From: Pseudomonas jessenii
GTDB taxonomy: Bacteria; Pseudomonadota; Gammaproteobacteria; Pseudomonadales; Pseudomonadaceae
Assembly: GCF_002236115.1 (NCBI RefSeq)
Contig: NZ_NIWT01000010.1
Location: 62,001-126,000 of the forward strand
Direction: 5' to 3'
DNA length: 64,000 nt
A program made the translations under genes and the position numbers. Position 1 is the first letter of the stretch. Each line of letters starts with the position of its first letter. Of this stretch, positions 7,848 through 16,210 are shown piece after piece. A model generated the notes under the pieces. That model was not told the origin of the DNA and made no database searches. It saw only the letters and a list, made by a program, of their open reading frames with translations.

Positions 7848-9386
7848 TCAGCCCAGCGCCTTGCGATTGAAGTCGCGCAAACGGAAGCCCATCAACACTA
7901 ACATGCCGAAATAAGCCACCACACCGGCAACGACCAAGGCACCCAGACGCAGGAAACGCTCAAGCATCTGCCCCTCGCCCCAGGCCGGCATGAAATGCAT
8001 CCCTGCCAACAACACGCCTGACATCACCGCTACCGCAACCACCAGCTTGAAGCCGAACTTTGCCCAGCCCGGTTGCGGCTGGTACATCTGCTGTTTACGC
8101 AGCTGATAGAAGAGCAGCCCTGCATTGAGGCAGGCGCCAGCGCTGATGGCGAGCGCCAGGCCCGCGTGAGCCAGCGGACCGATCAGCAACAGGTTGAACA
8201 ACTGAGTGACGACCAACGTGAAAATTGCGATTTTTACCGGCGTGCGGATGTTTTGTTGCGCATAAAAGCCCGGCGCGAGCACTTTGATCACGATAATTCC
8301 GAGCAAACCGACGGAGTAGGCGATCAACGCGCGCTGAGTCATGGCCGCATCATGGGCATCAAACTGGCCGTACTGGAACAGCGAAACCGTCAACGGCTCG
8401 GCCAGAATCCCCAGCGCGAAGGCGCAAGGCAATACCAGCACGAAGCATAGACGCAGGCCCCAATCGAGGATGCGCGAGTATTCGTGGCGATCCTTGCTGG
8501 CGTAAGTCTTGGCCAGAGTCGGCAGCAGAATCGTCCCCAGCGCCACGCCCAACACGCCGGATGGCAACTCCATCAAACGGTCGGCGTAGTACATCCAGGA
8601 CACGGAACCTGCGACCAGGAACGAAGCGAAAATCGTATTGATGATCAGCGAGATCTGGCTCACCGATACCCCGAGAATCGCCGGCAACATCTGCTTCATC
8701 ACCCGCCAGACGCCGCTGTCGCGCAGGTTCAGGCGCGGCAACACCAGCATGCCGATCTTTTTCAGGTGCGGCAGTTGATAGAGCAACTGTGCCAGTCCAC
8801 CCACCAGCACCGCCCAACCGAGCGCCATTACGGGAGGATCGAAGTACGGTGTCAGGAACAACGCAAAAATAATCATGCTGACGTTGAGCAGCGTCGGCAC
8901 GAATGCCGGGACCGAAAAACGGTTCCAGGTGTTGAGGATCGCACCCGCCAGCGACGACAGGGAAATCAGCAATATGTAAGGAAAGGTCACCCGCAACAGG
9001 CTCGTGGTCAGCTCGAACTTCTCGGGCGTATCTATGAAACCCGGCGCGGTCACCCAGATGACCCACGGGGCGGCAATCATGCCCAATGCCGTGACGAGTG
9101 CCAGCACCAGCGTCAGCAGGCCGGAAACATAGGCAATGAAGGTTCGCGTCGCCTCATCCCCTTTCTGACTTTTATATTCGGCAAGAATCGGTACGAATGC
9201 CTGGGAAAACGCCCCTTCGGCAAAAATCCGCCGCAACAGATTGGGCAGTTTGAAGGCGATGAAGAAGGCGTCGGTCGCCATTCCCGCGCCGAATGCACGC
9301 GCAATTAGGGTGTCACGAACAAATCCCAAAACCCGGGAAAGCATCGTGATAGAGCTGACGGCGGCCAACGATTTGAGCAGATTCAT
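7848..9386 (-). CDS. murJ: Lipid II flippase MurJ (MviN)
   Basis: This 512-residue polytopic inner-membrane protein of the MOP superfamily has about 14 predicted spans. It moves lipid II across the membrane for peptidoglycan synthesis. Typical N-terminal features are MNLLKSLAAVSSITMLSRVLGFVRDTLIARAFGAG and the FFIAFKLPNLLRRIFAEGAFSQAFVPI block. The ATG at 9386 is preferred; an in-frame extension to 9533 has no family similarity. It is divergent from rpsT, as in other pseudomonads. Confidence 0.96.
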   Translation of the reverse strand: MNLLKSLAAVSSITMLSRVLGFVRDTLIARAFGAGMATDAFFIAFKLPNLLRRIFAEGAFSQAFVPILAEYKSQKGDEATRTFIAYVSGLLTLVLALVTALGMIAAPWVIWVTAPGFIDTPEKFELTTSLLRVTFPYILLISLSSLAGAILNTWNRFSVPAFVPTLLNVSMIIFALFLTPYFDPPVMALGWAVLVGGLAQLLYQLPHLKKIGMLVLPRLNLRDSGVWRVMKQMLPAILGVSVSQISLIINTIFASFLVAGSVSWMYYADRLMELPSGVLGVALGTILLPTLAKTYASKDRHEYSRILDWGLRLCFVLVLPCAFALGILAEPLTVSLFQYGQFDAHDAAMTQRALIAYSVGLLGIIVIKVLAPGFYAQQNIRTPVKIAIFTLVVTQLFNLLLIGPLAHAGLALAISAGACLNAGLLFYQLRKQQMYQPQPGWAKFGFKLVVAVAVMSGVLLAGMHFMPAWGEGQMLERFLRLGALVVAGVVAYFGMLVLMGFRLRDFNRKALG

Positions 9387-9556
9387 TGAAAGAGTTTGTG
9401 CCTGTCGATAAACAGCAGGCGAACTACGCGCCCACTTATGCGATACTCCGCGCCGCAACAGCACAGAGCCAAAGCTCGCGAGTTTACAGGTCGCACGCTG
9501 GAAAGAAATATCCAGAGGTGTAGCACCTACCACTTAGCGGAACGTCTCAACCGCCC

Positions 9557-9585
9557 TTGACAAGACCTCAACTCATCGGCATGAT
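9557..9585 (+). promoter_or_regulatory. Candidate sigma-70 promoter for rpsT
   Basis: TTGACA at 9557-9562 is followed after 17 bases by CATGAT at 9580-9585. The -35 is a perfect match and the -10 is close to consensus. It lies 53 bases before the rpsT start, in the murJ-rpsT divergent region. Confidence 0.6.
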
Positions 9586-9638
9586 TCGCGGCCTATTTTG
9601 TTTGCTATTTCCTAAAAAGTCTTTCGAGGAGCTCGACG

Positions 9639-9917
9639 GTGGCCAACTCACCTTCCGCCAAAAAACGTGCAAAACAGGCTGAGAAGCGTCGCAGCCACAA
9701 CGCCAGCCTGCGTTCCATGGTTCGTACCTACATCAAGAATGTAGTTAAGGCCATCGACGCAAAAGACGCTGCCAAAGCTCAAGCTGCTTACGTTCTGGCT
9801 GTGCCAGTTATCGACCGTATGGCCGATAAAGGCATCATCCACAAGAACAAGGCCGCTCGTCATAAGAGCCGCCTGAATGGCCACGTGAAGGCCCTGAACG
9901 TTGCCGCTGCTGCCTAA
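9639..9917 (+). CDS. rpsT: 30S ribosomal protein S20
   Basis: This 92-residue, lysine- and alanine-rich protein has the S20 signature: ANSPSAKKRAKQAEKRRSHNASLRSMVRTYIKNV at the start and HKNKAARHKSRLNGHVKAL near the end. It binds 16S rRNA in the body of the 30S subunit. The start is GTG at 9639 with the purine-rich sequence GAGGAG ten bases upstream. A non-ATG start is common for rpsT and affects its autoregulation in other bacteria. It is monocistronic, with its own promoter and terminator. Confidence 0.98.
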   Translation: MANSPSAKKRAKQAEKRRSHNASLRSMVRTYIKNVVKAIDAKDAAKAQAAYVLAVPVIDRMADKGIIHKNKAARHKSRLNGHVKALNVAAAA

Positions 9918-9931
9918 GCGACTCGTTCATT

Positions 9932-9959
9932 AAAAAACCGACCTCAGGGTCGGTTTTTT
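9932..9959 (+). terminator. Rho-independent terminator after rpsT
   Basis: A-rich run, stem ACCGACC/GGGTCGGT with a TCA loop, then TTTTTT. It lies 15 bases after the rpsT stop and is symmetric enough to work in both directions. Confidence 0.92.
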
Positions 9960-9995
9960 ATTGCCTGCGATTTGATGAGCGCGACACAAAAAAAT

Positions 9996-10083
9996 GTGGG
10001 AGCGGGCCTGCTAGCGATAGCGGATATCCAGCCAATGTAGATGCTGAATGTTAATCCGTCATCGCGAGCAGGCTCGCTCCCAC
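9996..10083. repeat. REPIN (88 bp)
   Basis: A REP unit starting GTGGGAGCGGGCCTGCTAGC and its inverted partner ending GGCTCGCTCCCAC are separated by 42 bases. The left unit carries substitutions relative to the consensus. It sits between the convergent rpsT and creA genes. Confidence 0.92.
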
Positions 10084-10101
10084 AGTTTGACTTGCGTGAA
10101 A

Positions 10102-10566
10102 TTACTGAGCGTGCGCCCAAGGCAAAATCGGAATCGCCGTCACCGCATTCTGCGGACTGCCCTCGATCAGGCGATCGCTGTACACCAGGTACACCAGCGT
10201 ATTGCGCTTTTTGTCGAGGAAGCGCACCACCTGCATGGTCTTGAACACCAGAGACGTGCGCTCCTTGAACACCTCGTCACCATCCTTGAGCTCACCCCTG
10301 AAGCTGATCGGCCCGACCTGCCGACAAGCGATAGACGCTTCGGCACGGTCCTCGGCCAAACCAAGACCACCCTTCACCCCGCCGGTCTTGGCGCGCGACA
10401 GATAGCAGGTCACGCCGTCGACCTTGGGATCATCAAAGGCCTCGACCACGATCCGGTCATTCGGCCCGACGAACTTGAACACGGTCGACACCTGACCGAT
10501 CTCTTCGGCCGACGCCAGCAGCGGCATCGCCAACAGCAATCCCAACAATCCTTTTGCCACGCGCAT
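10102..10566 (-). CDS. creA: CreA family periplasmic protein
   Basis: This 154-residue protein has a cleavable signal peptide (MRVAKGLLGLLLAMPLLASA) and a CreA domain starting EEIGQVSTVFKFVGPNDRIVVEAFDDPKVDGVTCYLS. The two cysteines (VTCYLS and IACRQVGP) are conserved. The function is unknown; the name comes from E. coli creABCD, but no creBCD genes are nearby. It begins 12 bases after the proB stop on the same strand, so it is probably the last gene of the obgE-proB side of this cluster. Confidence 0.9.
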   Translation of the reverse strand: MRVAKGLLGLLLAMPLLASAEEIGQVSTVFKFVGPNDRIVVEAFDDPKVDGVTCYLSRAKTGGVKGGLGLAEDRAEASIACRQVGPISFRGELKDGDEVFKERTSLVFKTMQVVRFLDKKRNTLVYLVYSDRLIEGSPQNAVTAIPILPWAHAQ

Positions 10567-10578
10567 TCAGGTATTCCT

Positions 10579-11697
10579 TCAAACCAGGATCAGGTTATCG
10601 CGGTGAACCAGCTCCGGTTCCGCCATGTAACCCAACAGACCGACAATCGCCTCAGACGACTGACCGATGATTTTTTGCGCCTCCAGCGCACTGTAGTTGG
10701 CCAGGCCACGGGCAATCTCGCGACCGTCCGGCGCCACGCAAACCACCATCTCGCCGCGACGGAAGCTGCCCTGCACCAATTTGACCCCAACCGGCAGCAA
10801 GCTCTTGTTGCCCTGAGACAACGCAGTCACCGCACCCGCATCCAGCACCAGGGTGCCACGGGTTTGCAGATGACCGGCCAGCCACTGCTTGCGCGCCGCC
10901 AACATGCCGCGCTCCGGCGACAGCAGGGTGCCGATGCGCTCGCCCGCCTTGAGGCGATCCAGCACACGCTCAAGCCGCCCGCCAACGATGATGGTGTGAG
11001 CACCGGAACGGGCCGCCAGACGCGCAGCACGCAATTTGGTCTGCATACCACCACGCCCCAGCGCACCACCGGTGCCACCCGCCACCGCGTCGAGTGCCGG
11101 ATCATCAGCGCGCGCCTCGTAAATCAGCTGGGCATCCGGATTGTTGCGCGGATCAGCATCGAACATGCCGTCGCGATCCGTCAGGATCACCAGCAAGTCC
11201 GCCTCGACCAGGTTCGCCACCAGCGCCGCCAGGGTGTCGTTGTCGCCAAAACGGATTTCGTCGGTGACCACGGTGTCATTCTCGTTGATCACCGGGATAA
11301 CCTTCAGCTCGACCAGCGCACGCAAGGTGCTGCGGGCGTTCAGGTAGCGCTTGCGGTCGGACAAGTCGTCGTGAGTCAGGAGAATCTGCGCGGTATGCCG
11401 GCCATGCTTGGCGAAGCTCGACTCCCAGGCCTGCACCAACCCCATCTGGCCGATTGCGGCGGCAGCCTGAAGTTCGTGCATCGCACTGGGTCGCGAGGTC
11501 CAGCCCAAACGGCTCATACCGGCCGCCACCGCCCCAGAGGACACCAGCACCAGCTCGACACCCGCCTCATGCAAGGCCACCATCTGCTCAACCCAGACAC
11601 CCATTGCCGCGCGATCCAGGCCTTTGCCGTCCGCCGTCAGCAAAGCGCTGCCGATCTTCACGACCCAACGCTGCGCACCTGTCACCTTGCTCCGCAT
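10579..11697 (-). CDS. proB: Glutamate 5-kinase
   Basis: ProB phosphorylates glutamate in the first step of proline synthesis. The amino-acid kinase domain covers about residues 8-260 (WVVKIGSALLT, LVSSGAVAAGM, INENDTVVTDEIRFGDNDTLAALVAN, LTDRDGMF). A C-terminal PUA domain covers about 280-365. With the ATG at 11697 it has 372 residues, the standard Pseudomonas length; ATG 11700 and an upstream start at 11736 are possible. It lies downstream of obgE behind a hairpin and just upstream of creA. Confidence 0.96.
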   Translation of the reverse strand: MRSKVTGAQRWVVKIGSALLTADGKGLDRAAMGVWVEQMVALHEAGVELVLVSSGAVAAGMSRLGWTSRPSAMHELQAAAAIGQMGLVQAWESSFAKHGRHTAQILLTHDDLSDRKRYLNARSTLRALVELKVIPVINENDTVVTDEIRFGDNDTLAALVANLVEADLLVILTDRDGMFDADPRNNPDAQLIYEARADDPALDAVAGGTGGALGRGGMQTKLRAARLAARSGAHTIIVGGRLERVLDRLKAGERIGTLLSPERGMLAARKQWLAGHLQTRGTLVLDAGAVTALSQGNKSLLPVGVKLVQGSFRRGEMVVCVAPDGREIARGLANYSALEAQKIIGQSSEAIVGLLGYMAEPELVHRDNLILV

Positions 11698-11790
11698 CAT
11701 CTTCAACCTTAGCTTGAGGGCAGCGCGACCTAGCACTGCCCGTGACGTTATTCGTGGTTACTCGTGGCCAACAATCGATTTCCAGATACC

Positions 11791-11815
11791 AAAACGCCGC
11801 TCGATTGAGCGGCGC
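11791..11815 (-). terminator. Terminator between obgE and proB
   Basis: Perfect 8-bp stem CGCCGCTC/GAGCGGCG with a 4-base loop. On the minus strand it is followed by TTTT, so it should terminate or attenuate transcription after obgE and before proB. Confidence 0.75.
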
Positions 11816-11834
11816 TTAAGTTTATCGCAACGAA

Positions 11835-13058
11835 TCAGTCACGCACGTAAATGATTTCCGGACCGTCTTCGTCATCCACATCTTCTTCGTCCCAGTCATC
11901 GTCGCCGATGTCGTGGACCGACTTCACGCCGCTGCGACGCAGGGCACGCTTGTCATCCAGCGCCTGCAGTTGCGCGCGAGCTTCGTCTTCGATGCGCTGA
12001 TCGAGATCGGCCAGCTCTTCCTTGTAGGCCGGGTCATTGGCCAGGCGATCGGCACGGTCTTCCATGTAACGCATGATGTCGTGACACAGACGCTCGGTAC
12101 CGAGTTTGGAGATGGCCGAGATAACGTAGACCGGACCAGTCCATTCCAGGCGATCAACGATTTCCTTGACGCGAGCATCATGCTCTTCATCAAGGATCTG
12201 GTCGCACTTGTTCAGGACCAGCCAGCGATCACGCTCCGCCAGGGACGGGCTGAACTTGATCAGCTCGTTGACGATCACTTCCGCGGCATCCGGTGCGCTG
12301 GCATCATCCAGCGGCGCCATGTCCACGAGGTGCAGCAGCAGACGCGTACGCGCCAAGTGCTTGAGGAAGCGAATGCCCAGACCAGCACCTTCGGAAGCGC
12401 CTTCGATCAAACCCGGAATATCGGCAATGACGAAGCTCTTCCAGCGATCGACGCTGACCACACCCAGGTTCGGCACCAGCGTGGTGAACGGGTAGTCGGC
12501 AACTTTCGGCTTGGCAGCCGAAACCGAACGGATAAAGGTACTTTTACCGGCGTTCGGCAAACCCAGCAGACCTACGTCAGCCAGTACTTTCATTTCCAGC
12601 TTCAGGTCGCGCTGCTCGCCCGGCTTGCCCGGAGTGGTCTGGCGCGGCGCACGGTTGGTACTGGATTTGAAACGGGTGTTGCCCAGACCGTGCCAGCCGC
12701 CCTGCACCACCATCAATTTCTGACCGGCCTTGGTCAGGTCGCCGATGACTTCCTGAGTCGCGGAGTCGATCACCGTGGTGCCGACCGGAACGCGCAGGAT
12801 CAGGTCCTCACCCTTCTTGCCGGTGCAGTCGGTGCTGCCGCCGTTGGAGCCACGCTCGGCATCGAAGTGCCGGGTGTAACGGTAGTCCACCAGGGTGTTG
12901 AGGTTTTCGTCGGCCATCATGTAGATGGAACCGCCGTCACCGCCATCACCGCCGTTCGGGCCACCGTTCTCGATAAATTTTTCCCGACGGAAACTCATGG
13001 CGCCATTGCCGCCATCACCAGCCTTTACGCGAATCGATACTTCATCAACAAACTTCAT
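11835..13058 (-). CDS. obgE: Obg/CgtA family ribosome-associated GTPase
   Basis: This 407-residue GTPase acts in late 50S assembly and stress responses. The glycine-rich Obg fold is N-terminal (KAGDGGNGAMSFRREKFIENGGPNGGDGG). The G domain follows with G1 GLPNAGKST, G3 DIPGLIEGA and G4 NKCD. The C-terminus is strongly acidic (DDDWDEEDVDDEDGPE), as in gammaproteobacterial ObgE. The ATG at 13058 gives the canonical MKFVDEVSIRVKAGDGG. It follows rplU-rpmA, the usual order, but with a terminator-like hairpin and a 195-base leader between rpmA and obgE. Confidence 0.97.
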   Translation of the reverse strand: MKFVDEVSIRVKAGDGGNGAMSFRREKFIENGGPNGGDGGDGGSIYMMADENLNTLVDYRYTRHFDAERGSNGGSTDCTGKKGEDLILRVPVGTTVIDSATQEVIGDLTKAGQKLMVVQGGWHGLGNTRFKSSTNRAPRQTTPGKPGEQRDLKLEMKVLADVGLLGLPNAGKSTFIRSVSAAKPKVADYPFTTLVPNLGVVSVDRWKSFVIADIPGLIEGASEGAGLGIRFLKHLARTRLLLHLVDMAPLDDASAPDAAEVIVNELIKFSPSLAERDRWLVLNKCDQILDEEHDARVKEIVDRLEWTGPVYVISAISKLGTERLCHDIMRYMEDRADRLANDPAYKEELADLDQRIEDEARAQLQALDDKRALRRSGVKSVHDIGDDDWDEEDVDDEDGPEIIYVRD

Positions 13059-13210
13059 AACAAACGCCTCTCGCCATACGGACGAGCCGAAAAACAATCA
13101 AGACATAAGACTCTTGCAAAAATGAGCGCAGCGACCCTGAACCACGATACCTACATCGTACGCCGACAGCCCATACAAACAGCTTTGCAAGAGACTCACC
13201 CCACAAACGA

Positions 13211-13238
13211 AAAAGCCCCGTCGCGAGACAGGGCTTTT
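13211..13238 (-). terminator. Terminator after rpmA
   Basis: AAAAGCCC and GGGCTTTT flank an inner GTC/GAC pair around a GCGA loop, with one C-A mismatch. Read on the minus strand it ends in a short T run, 16 bases after the rpmA stop. Confidence 0.75.
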
Positions 13239-13253
13239 CCAGCGATCGCGCAA

Positions 13254-13511
13254 TTAAGCTGCGACTACGCTCACGTAACGACGACCGAAGGCGCCTTTTA
13301 CTTCGAACTTGATCACGCCTTCGACTTTAGCGAAGAGGGTGTGATCTTTACCCATGCCAACGCCGTAGCCAGCGTGGAATTGGGTGCCGCGCTGACGCAC
13401 GATGATGTTGCCTGCTTTGATAGCCTGGCCGCCATACATCTTCACGCCAAGGCGTTTGGCTTCTGAGTCGCGACCGTTACGGGTACTACCACCAGCTTTT
13501 TTGTGTGCCAT
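13254..13511 (-). CDS. rpmA: 50S ribosomal protein L27
   Basis: This 85-residue L27 starts MAHKKAGGSTRNGRDSEAKRLGVK, the family signature near the peptidyl transferase centre, followed by GGQAIKAGNIIVRQRGTQFHAGYGVGMGKDHTLFA. It lies 35 bases downstream of rplU and is co-transcribed with it. There is no N-terminal extension of the kind processed in Firmicutes. Confidence 0.98.
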   Translation of the reverse strand: MAHKKAGGSTRNGRDSEAKRLGVKMYGGQAIKAGNIIVRQRGTQFHAGYGVGMGKDHTLFAKVEGVIKFEVKGAFGRRYVSVVAA

Positions 13512-13546
13512 GAGTTCAATTCTCCTAGTGAGGAATTAGGCTGTAA

Positions 13547-13861
13547 TTAAGCCTGAATACCGGTGATTTTGATCTCGGTGTACCACTGGCGGTGGCCCAT
13601 ACGCTTCATGTGGTGCTTACGGCGACGGAACTTGATGATGCGGACTTTATCGTGACGACCTTGGGAGATCACTTCAGCCACAACGGTAGCGCCAGCAACA
13701 ACTGGAGCGCCGATATTCACGTCGTCACCGTTGGCAACCAACAGAACGCGATCAAAGGTAACGGATTCGCCGGTAGCGATTTCCAGTTTTTCGATCTTCA
13801 GGTATTCACCTGGGGCGACTTTGTACTGCTTGCCGCCAGTAACGATTACTGCATAAGACAT
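13547..13861 (-). CDS. rplU: 50S ribosomal protein L21
   Basis: This 104-residue protein shows the L21 pattern: MSYAVIVTGGKQYKVAPGEYLKIEKLE at the start and KVRIIKFRRRKHHMKRMGHRQWYTEIKITGI at the end. The ATG at 13861 is chosen because the extension to 14077 has no similarity and crosses the promoter region shared with divergent ispB. It is first in the rplU-rpmA unit. Confidence 0.98.
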   Translation of the reverse strand: MSYAVIVTGGKQYKVAPGEYLKIEKLEIATGESVTFDRVLLVANGDDVNIGAPVVAGATVVAEVISQGRHDKVRIIKFRRRKHHMKRMGHRQWYTEIKITGIQA

Positions 13862-14100
13862 GGTATTTCTCCGATAATCCTGCTCACCCAGCTCTTTATA
13901 AGAAGAGGTATTGGCTGGCATGGCTGCATGGGGCTGGAGGCCCGCTTGCAATTGCGTAAGGCAGGTGCTGCCCAGGAAGTTCAGGGTGCGCGATTGTACG
14001 CAAGCCACGCTAGCCTTGCAAGAGGCCGTCCATCGCGCCTTGACACCTGCAAGCGTGGGTCCTAGCATGCCGCGCAACCCTTCTGGAGCGACTGTCGCTG

Positions 14101-15069
14101 ATGCAACCCCAAGCTTTCTACCGCGCGGTGGCGGACGATTTTAGCGCCGTCGACGGCATCATCAAGAAGCAGCTGACTTCCCGAGTGCCGCTGGTATCGA
14201 AAATCGGCGATTACATTACCTCGGCCGGCGGCAAACGCCTGCGCCCTTTATTGGTGTTGCTGTGTGGCAAGGCTCTTGGCCGGGAGGGCGACGAACTGCG
14301 TCTGCTGGCCGCGACCATCGAGTTCCTGCACACCGCCACCCTGCTGCATGACGATGTGGTCGACATGTCCGGCATGCGCCGTGGCCGCTCGACCGCCAAC
14401 GCCATGTGGGGCAACGCGCCAAGCGTACTGGTCGGTGACTTCCTGTATTCGCGCTCATTCGAAATGATGGTCGAACTTGGCTCGATGCCGGTGATGAAGA
14501 TCCTTTCGCAAGCCACGCGCATCATCGCCGAAGGCGAAGTATTGCAGCTGTCGAAGGTGCGGGACGCCAGCACCACCGAAGAAACCTACATGGAAGTCAT
14601 CCGCGGCAAGACCGCGATGCTTTTCGAAGCCTCGACCCACAGCGCCGCCGCCCTGTGCCAGGCCACGCCGGAACAGGCCGAAGCCCTGCGTACATTCGGT
14701 GATCATCTGGGCGTGGCCTTCCAACTGGTCGACGACCTGCTCGACTACAAAGGCGACGCCGAAACCCTGGGCAAGAACGTCGGTGACGATCTGGCCGAAG
14801 GCAAGCCGACCCTGCCACTGATCTACACCATGCGCGAAGGTACGCCGGAACAGGCCGCCCTGGTGCGCAAGGCGATCCAGAAAGGCGGAATCGAAGACCT
14901 GGAAAGCATCCGCGAAGCCGTGGAAGCCTCGGGCTCGCTGGAGTACACCGCGCAACTGGCACGCGACTATGTGGCACGCGCAATCAAGTGTCTCGAAGCG
15001 CTGCCTGCCAGCGAGTACCGCGATGCACTGGTTGAACTGAGCGAGTTCGCGGTCGCGCGTACGCACTGA
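14101..15069 (+). CDS. ispB: Octaprenyl/nonaprenyl diphosphate synthase
   Basis: This trans-isoprenyl diphosphate synthase makes the side chain for ubiquinone. In 322 residues it has GGKRLRPLLVLL, the first Asp-rich motif DDVVDMSGMRRG, and the second DDLLDYKGD. The FQLVDD block and the C-terminal ARTH are typical. Chain length (C45 in pseudomonads) is known from the family, not from this sequence. It is divergent from rplU. The Shine-Dalgarno is weak and distant (TGGAG about 14 bases upstream). Confidence 0.95.
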   Translation: MQPQAFYRAVADDFSAVDGIIKKQLTSRVPLVSKIGDYITSAGGKRLRPLLVLLCGKALGREGDELRLLAATIEFLHTATLLHDDVVDMSGMRRGRSTANAMWGNAPSVLVGDFLYSRSFEMMVELGSMPVMKILSQATRIIAEGEVLQLSKVRDASTTEETYMEVIRGKTAMLFEASTHSAAALCQATPEQAEALRTFGDHLGVAFQLVDDLLDYKGDAETLGKNVGDDLAEGKPTLPLIYTMREGTPEQAALVRKAIQKGGIEDLESIREAVEASGSLEYTAQLARDYVARAIKCLEALPASEYRDALVELSEFAVARTH

Positions 15070-15087
15070 CAACACTGCAAGCCCCCT

Positions 15088-15175
15088 GTGGGAGCGAGCT
15101 TGCTCGCGATTAGGCACTTACATTCAACATTGTTGTTGACTGAAAGGACGCCATCGCGAGCAAGCTCGCTCCCAC
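15088..15175. repeat. REPIN (88 bp)
   Basis: Two intact consensus 23-base REP units in inverted orientation with a 42-base spacer containing CAACATTGTTGTTGA. It lies 19 bases after the ispB stop, a likely 3'-UTR hairpin. Confidence 0.95.
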
Positions 15176-15272
15176 AGGTTTGTTCCCCACAGGTTTTCCT
15201 GCGCTGCACCCCTCCCTGCTAAAACCCTATACAATGTGCGCTTTTTAGCGATCCTGAATCCAAGGAGCCTTA

Positions 15273-15614
15273 GTGAGCACGTTGCCACCCTGCCCAAAAT
15301 GCAATTCCGAATACACCTATGAAGACGGCGCCCAGCTGATCTGCCCCGAGTGCGCCCACGAATGGTCCGCCAGCGGTGAAGCCGAAGCTGTGTCCGATGA
15401 CACAGTGAAAAAGGATTCGGTCGGCAACGTCCTGCAAGACGGCGACACCATCACCGTGATCAAGGACCTCAAGGTCAAGGGTACGTCTTTGGTGGTCAAG
15501 GTCGGCACCAAGGTCAAGAATATCCGCCTGTGCGATGGCGATCACGACATCGACTGCAAGATCGACGGCATCGGCCCGATGAAACTCAAGTCCGAGTTCG
15601 TCAGAAAAGTCTGA
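15273..15614 (+). CDS. yjdM: PhnA/YjdM family zinc-ribbon protein
   Basis: This 113-residue protein has an N-terminal zinc ribbon with CPKC and CPEC knuckles (residues about 7-28), followed by the PhnA domain (DGDTITVIKDLKVKGTSLVVKVGTKVKNIRLCDGDHDIDCKIDGIGPMKLKSEFVRKV). The start is GTG at 15273 with AAGGAG upstream. Despite the old PhnA name, E. coli YjdM is not a phosphonoacetate hydrolase and its role is unclear. It has no obvious operon partner. Confidence 0.93.
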   Translation: MSTLPPCPKCNSEYTYEDGAQLICPECAHEWSASGEAEAVSDDTVKKDSVGNVLQDGDTITVIKDLKVKGTSLVVKVGTKVKNIRLCDGDHDIDCKIDGIGPMKLKSEFVRKV

Positions 15615-15773
15615 GCCTGCTGTTATCCATCCCGCGCCTGGCGCGGGATGCCCTCCCTCCCCCGCTTCACCCAATAAATCCTCGCAATAGCCAAACGCCC
15701 ATCGGTTTGACCTGACGCAATTTTTGCCCGGAAAAAAGCGCAAACCGCCAATAGGCTCTTGCTATTTAATGAA

Positions 15774-15788
15774 TAAGAATTATTCTCA
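15774..15788. promoter_or_regulatory. Fur-box-like operator
   Basis: On the minus strand these bases read TGAGAATAATTCTTA, a 7-1-7 palindrome close to the Fur core TGATAATNATTATCA. It lies 26 bases before the ATG at 15815 and overlaps a possible -10 (TATTCT at 15781). Binding by Fur is inferred from the motif alone. Confidence 0.55.
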
Positions 15789-15814
15789 TCAAACCTTCAA
15801 TGGAGATGAGAACC

Positions 15815-16072
15815 ATGACTTATCTGATCGATGCCTGGCTGGACCGCCCACACCCTTACCTCAGGATCCTGCATCGGGAAACCGGGGAAGTCTGTGCAGT
15901 GCTTGAAGAAGAAGCCTTGAGCGAACTGCAGGACCAAGGTGATCTTGACCTCAATGGCCTGAGTTCCAGCGAGCCGGTGGTGCTCAAGGAACTGGTGCGT
16001 AATCTGTTTCTGTTCTGCTATGCCCGGGCGTTGCGCCCGCACAGTGAACTGCACCACAAGATTGAAATATGA
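15815..16072 (+). CDS. Small conserved hypothetical protein (PA4570-like)
   Basis: This encodes 85 residues, MTYLIDAWLDRPHPYLRILHRETG onward, acidic in the middle (LEEEALSELQDQGDLDL) and without signal peptide or membrane span. The Shine-Dalgarno GGAGATGAG sits 5 bases before ATG 15815, which decides this start over one at 15800. Position and sequence match the small Pseudomonas protein known by the locus PA4570 in P. aeruginosa. The function is unknown. The Fur-like box directly upstream suggests iron-starvation expression. No partner gene is visible. Confidence 0.8.
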   Translation: MTYLIDAWLDRPHPYLRILHRETGEVCAVLEEEALSELQDQGDLDLNGLSSSEPVVLKELVRNLFLFCYARALRPHSELHHKIEI

Positions 16073-16090
16073 AAAACGCTGCAAAATTTT

Positions 16091-16188
16091 GTAGGAGCGA
16101 GCTTGCTCGCGAAGAACTCAAACACACCGCGTTCATTCAGGATGGCCGCGTTATCGTTAACGCCCATCGCGAGCAAGCTCGCTCCTAC
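16091..16188. repeat. REPIN (98 bp, GTAGGAGC variant)
   Basis: Inverted REP units beginning GTAGGAGCGAGCTTGCTCGC. The variant has A in place of G at position 3, matched by T in the partner (GCTCCTAC), so the pair has co-varied. It lies between the convergent PA4570-like gene and fklB. Confidence 0.93.
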
Positions 16189-16210
16189 AGGTACAGGTAA
16201 TCAGCGGGTC

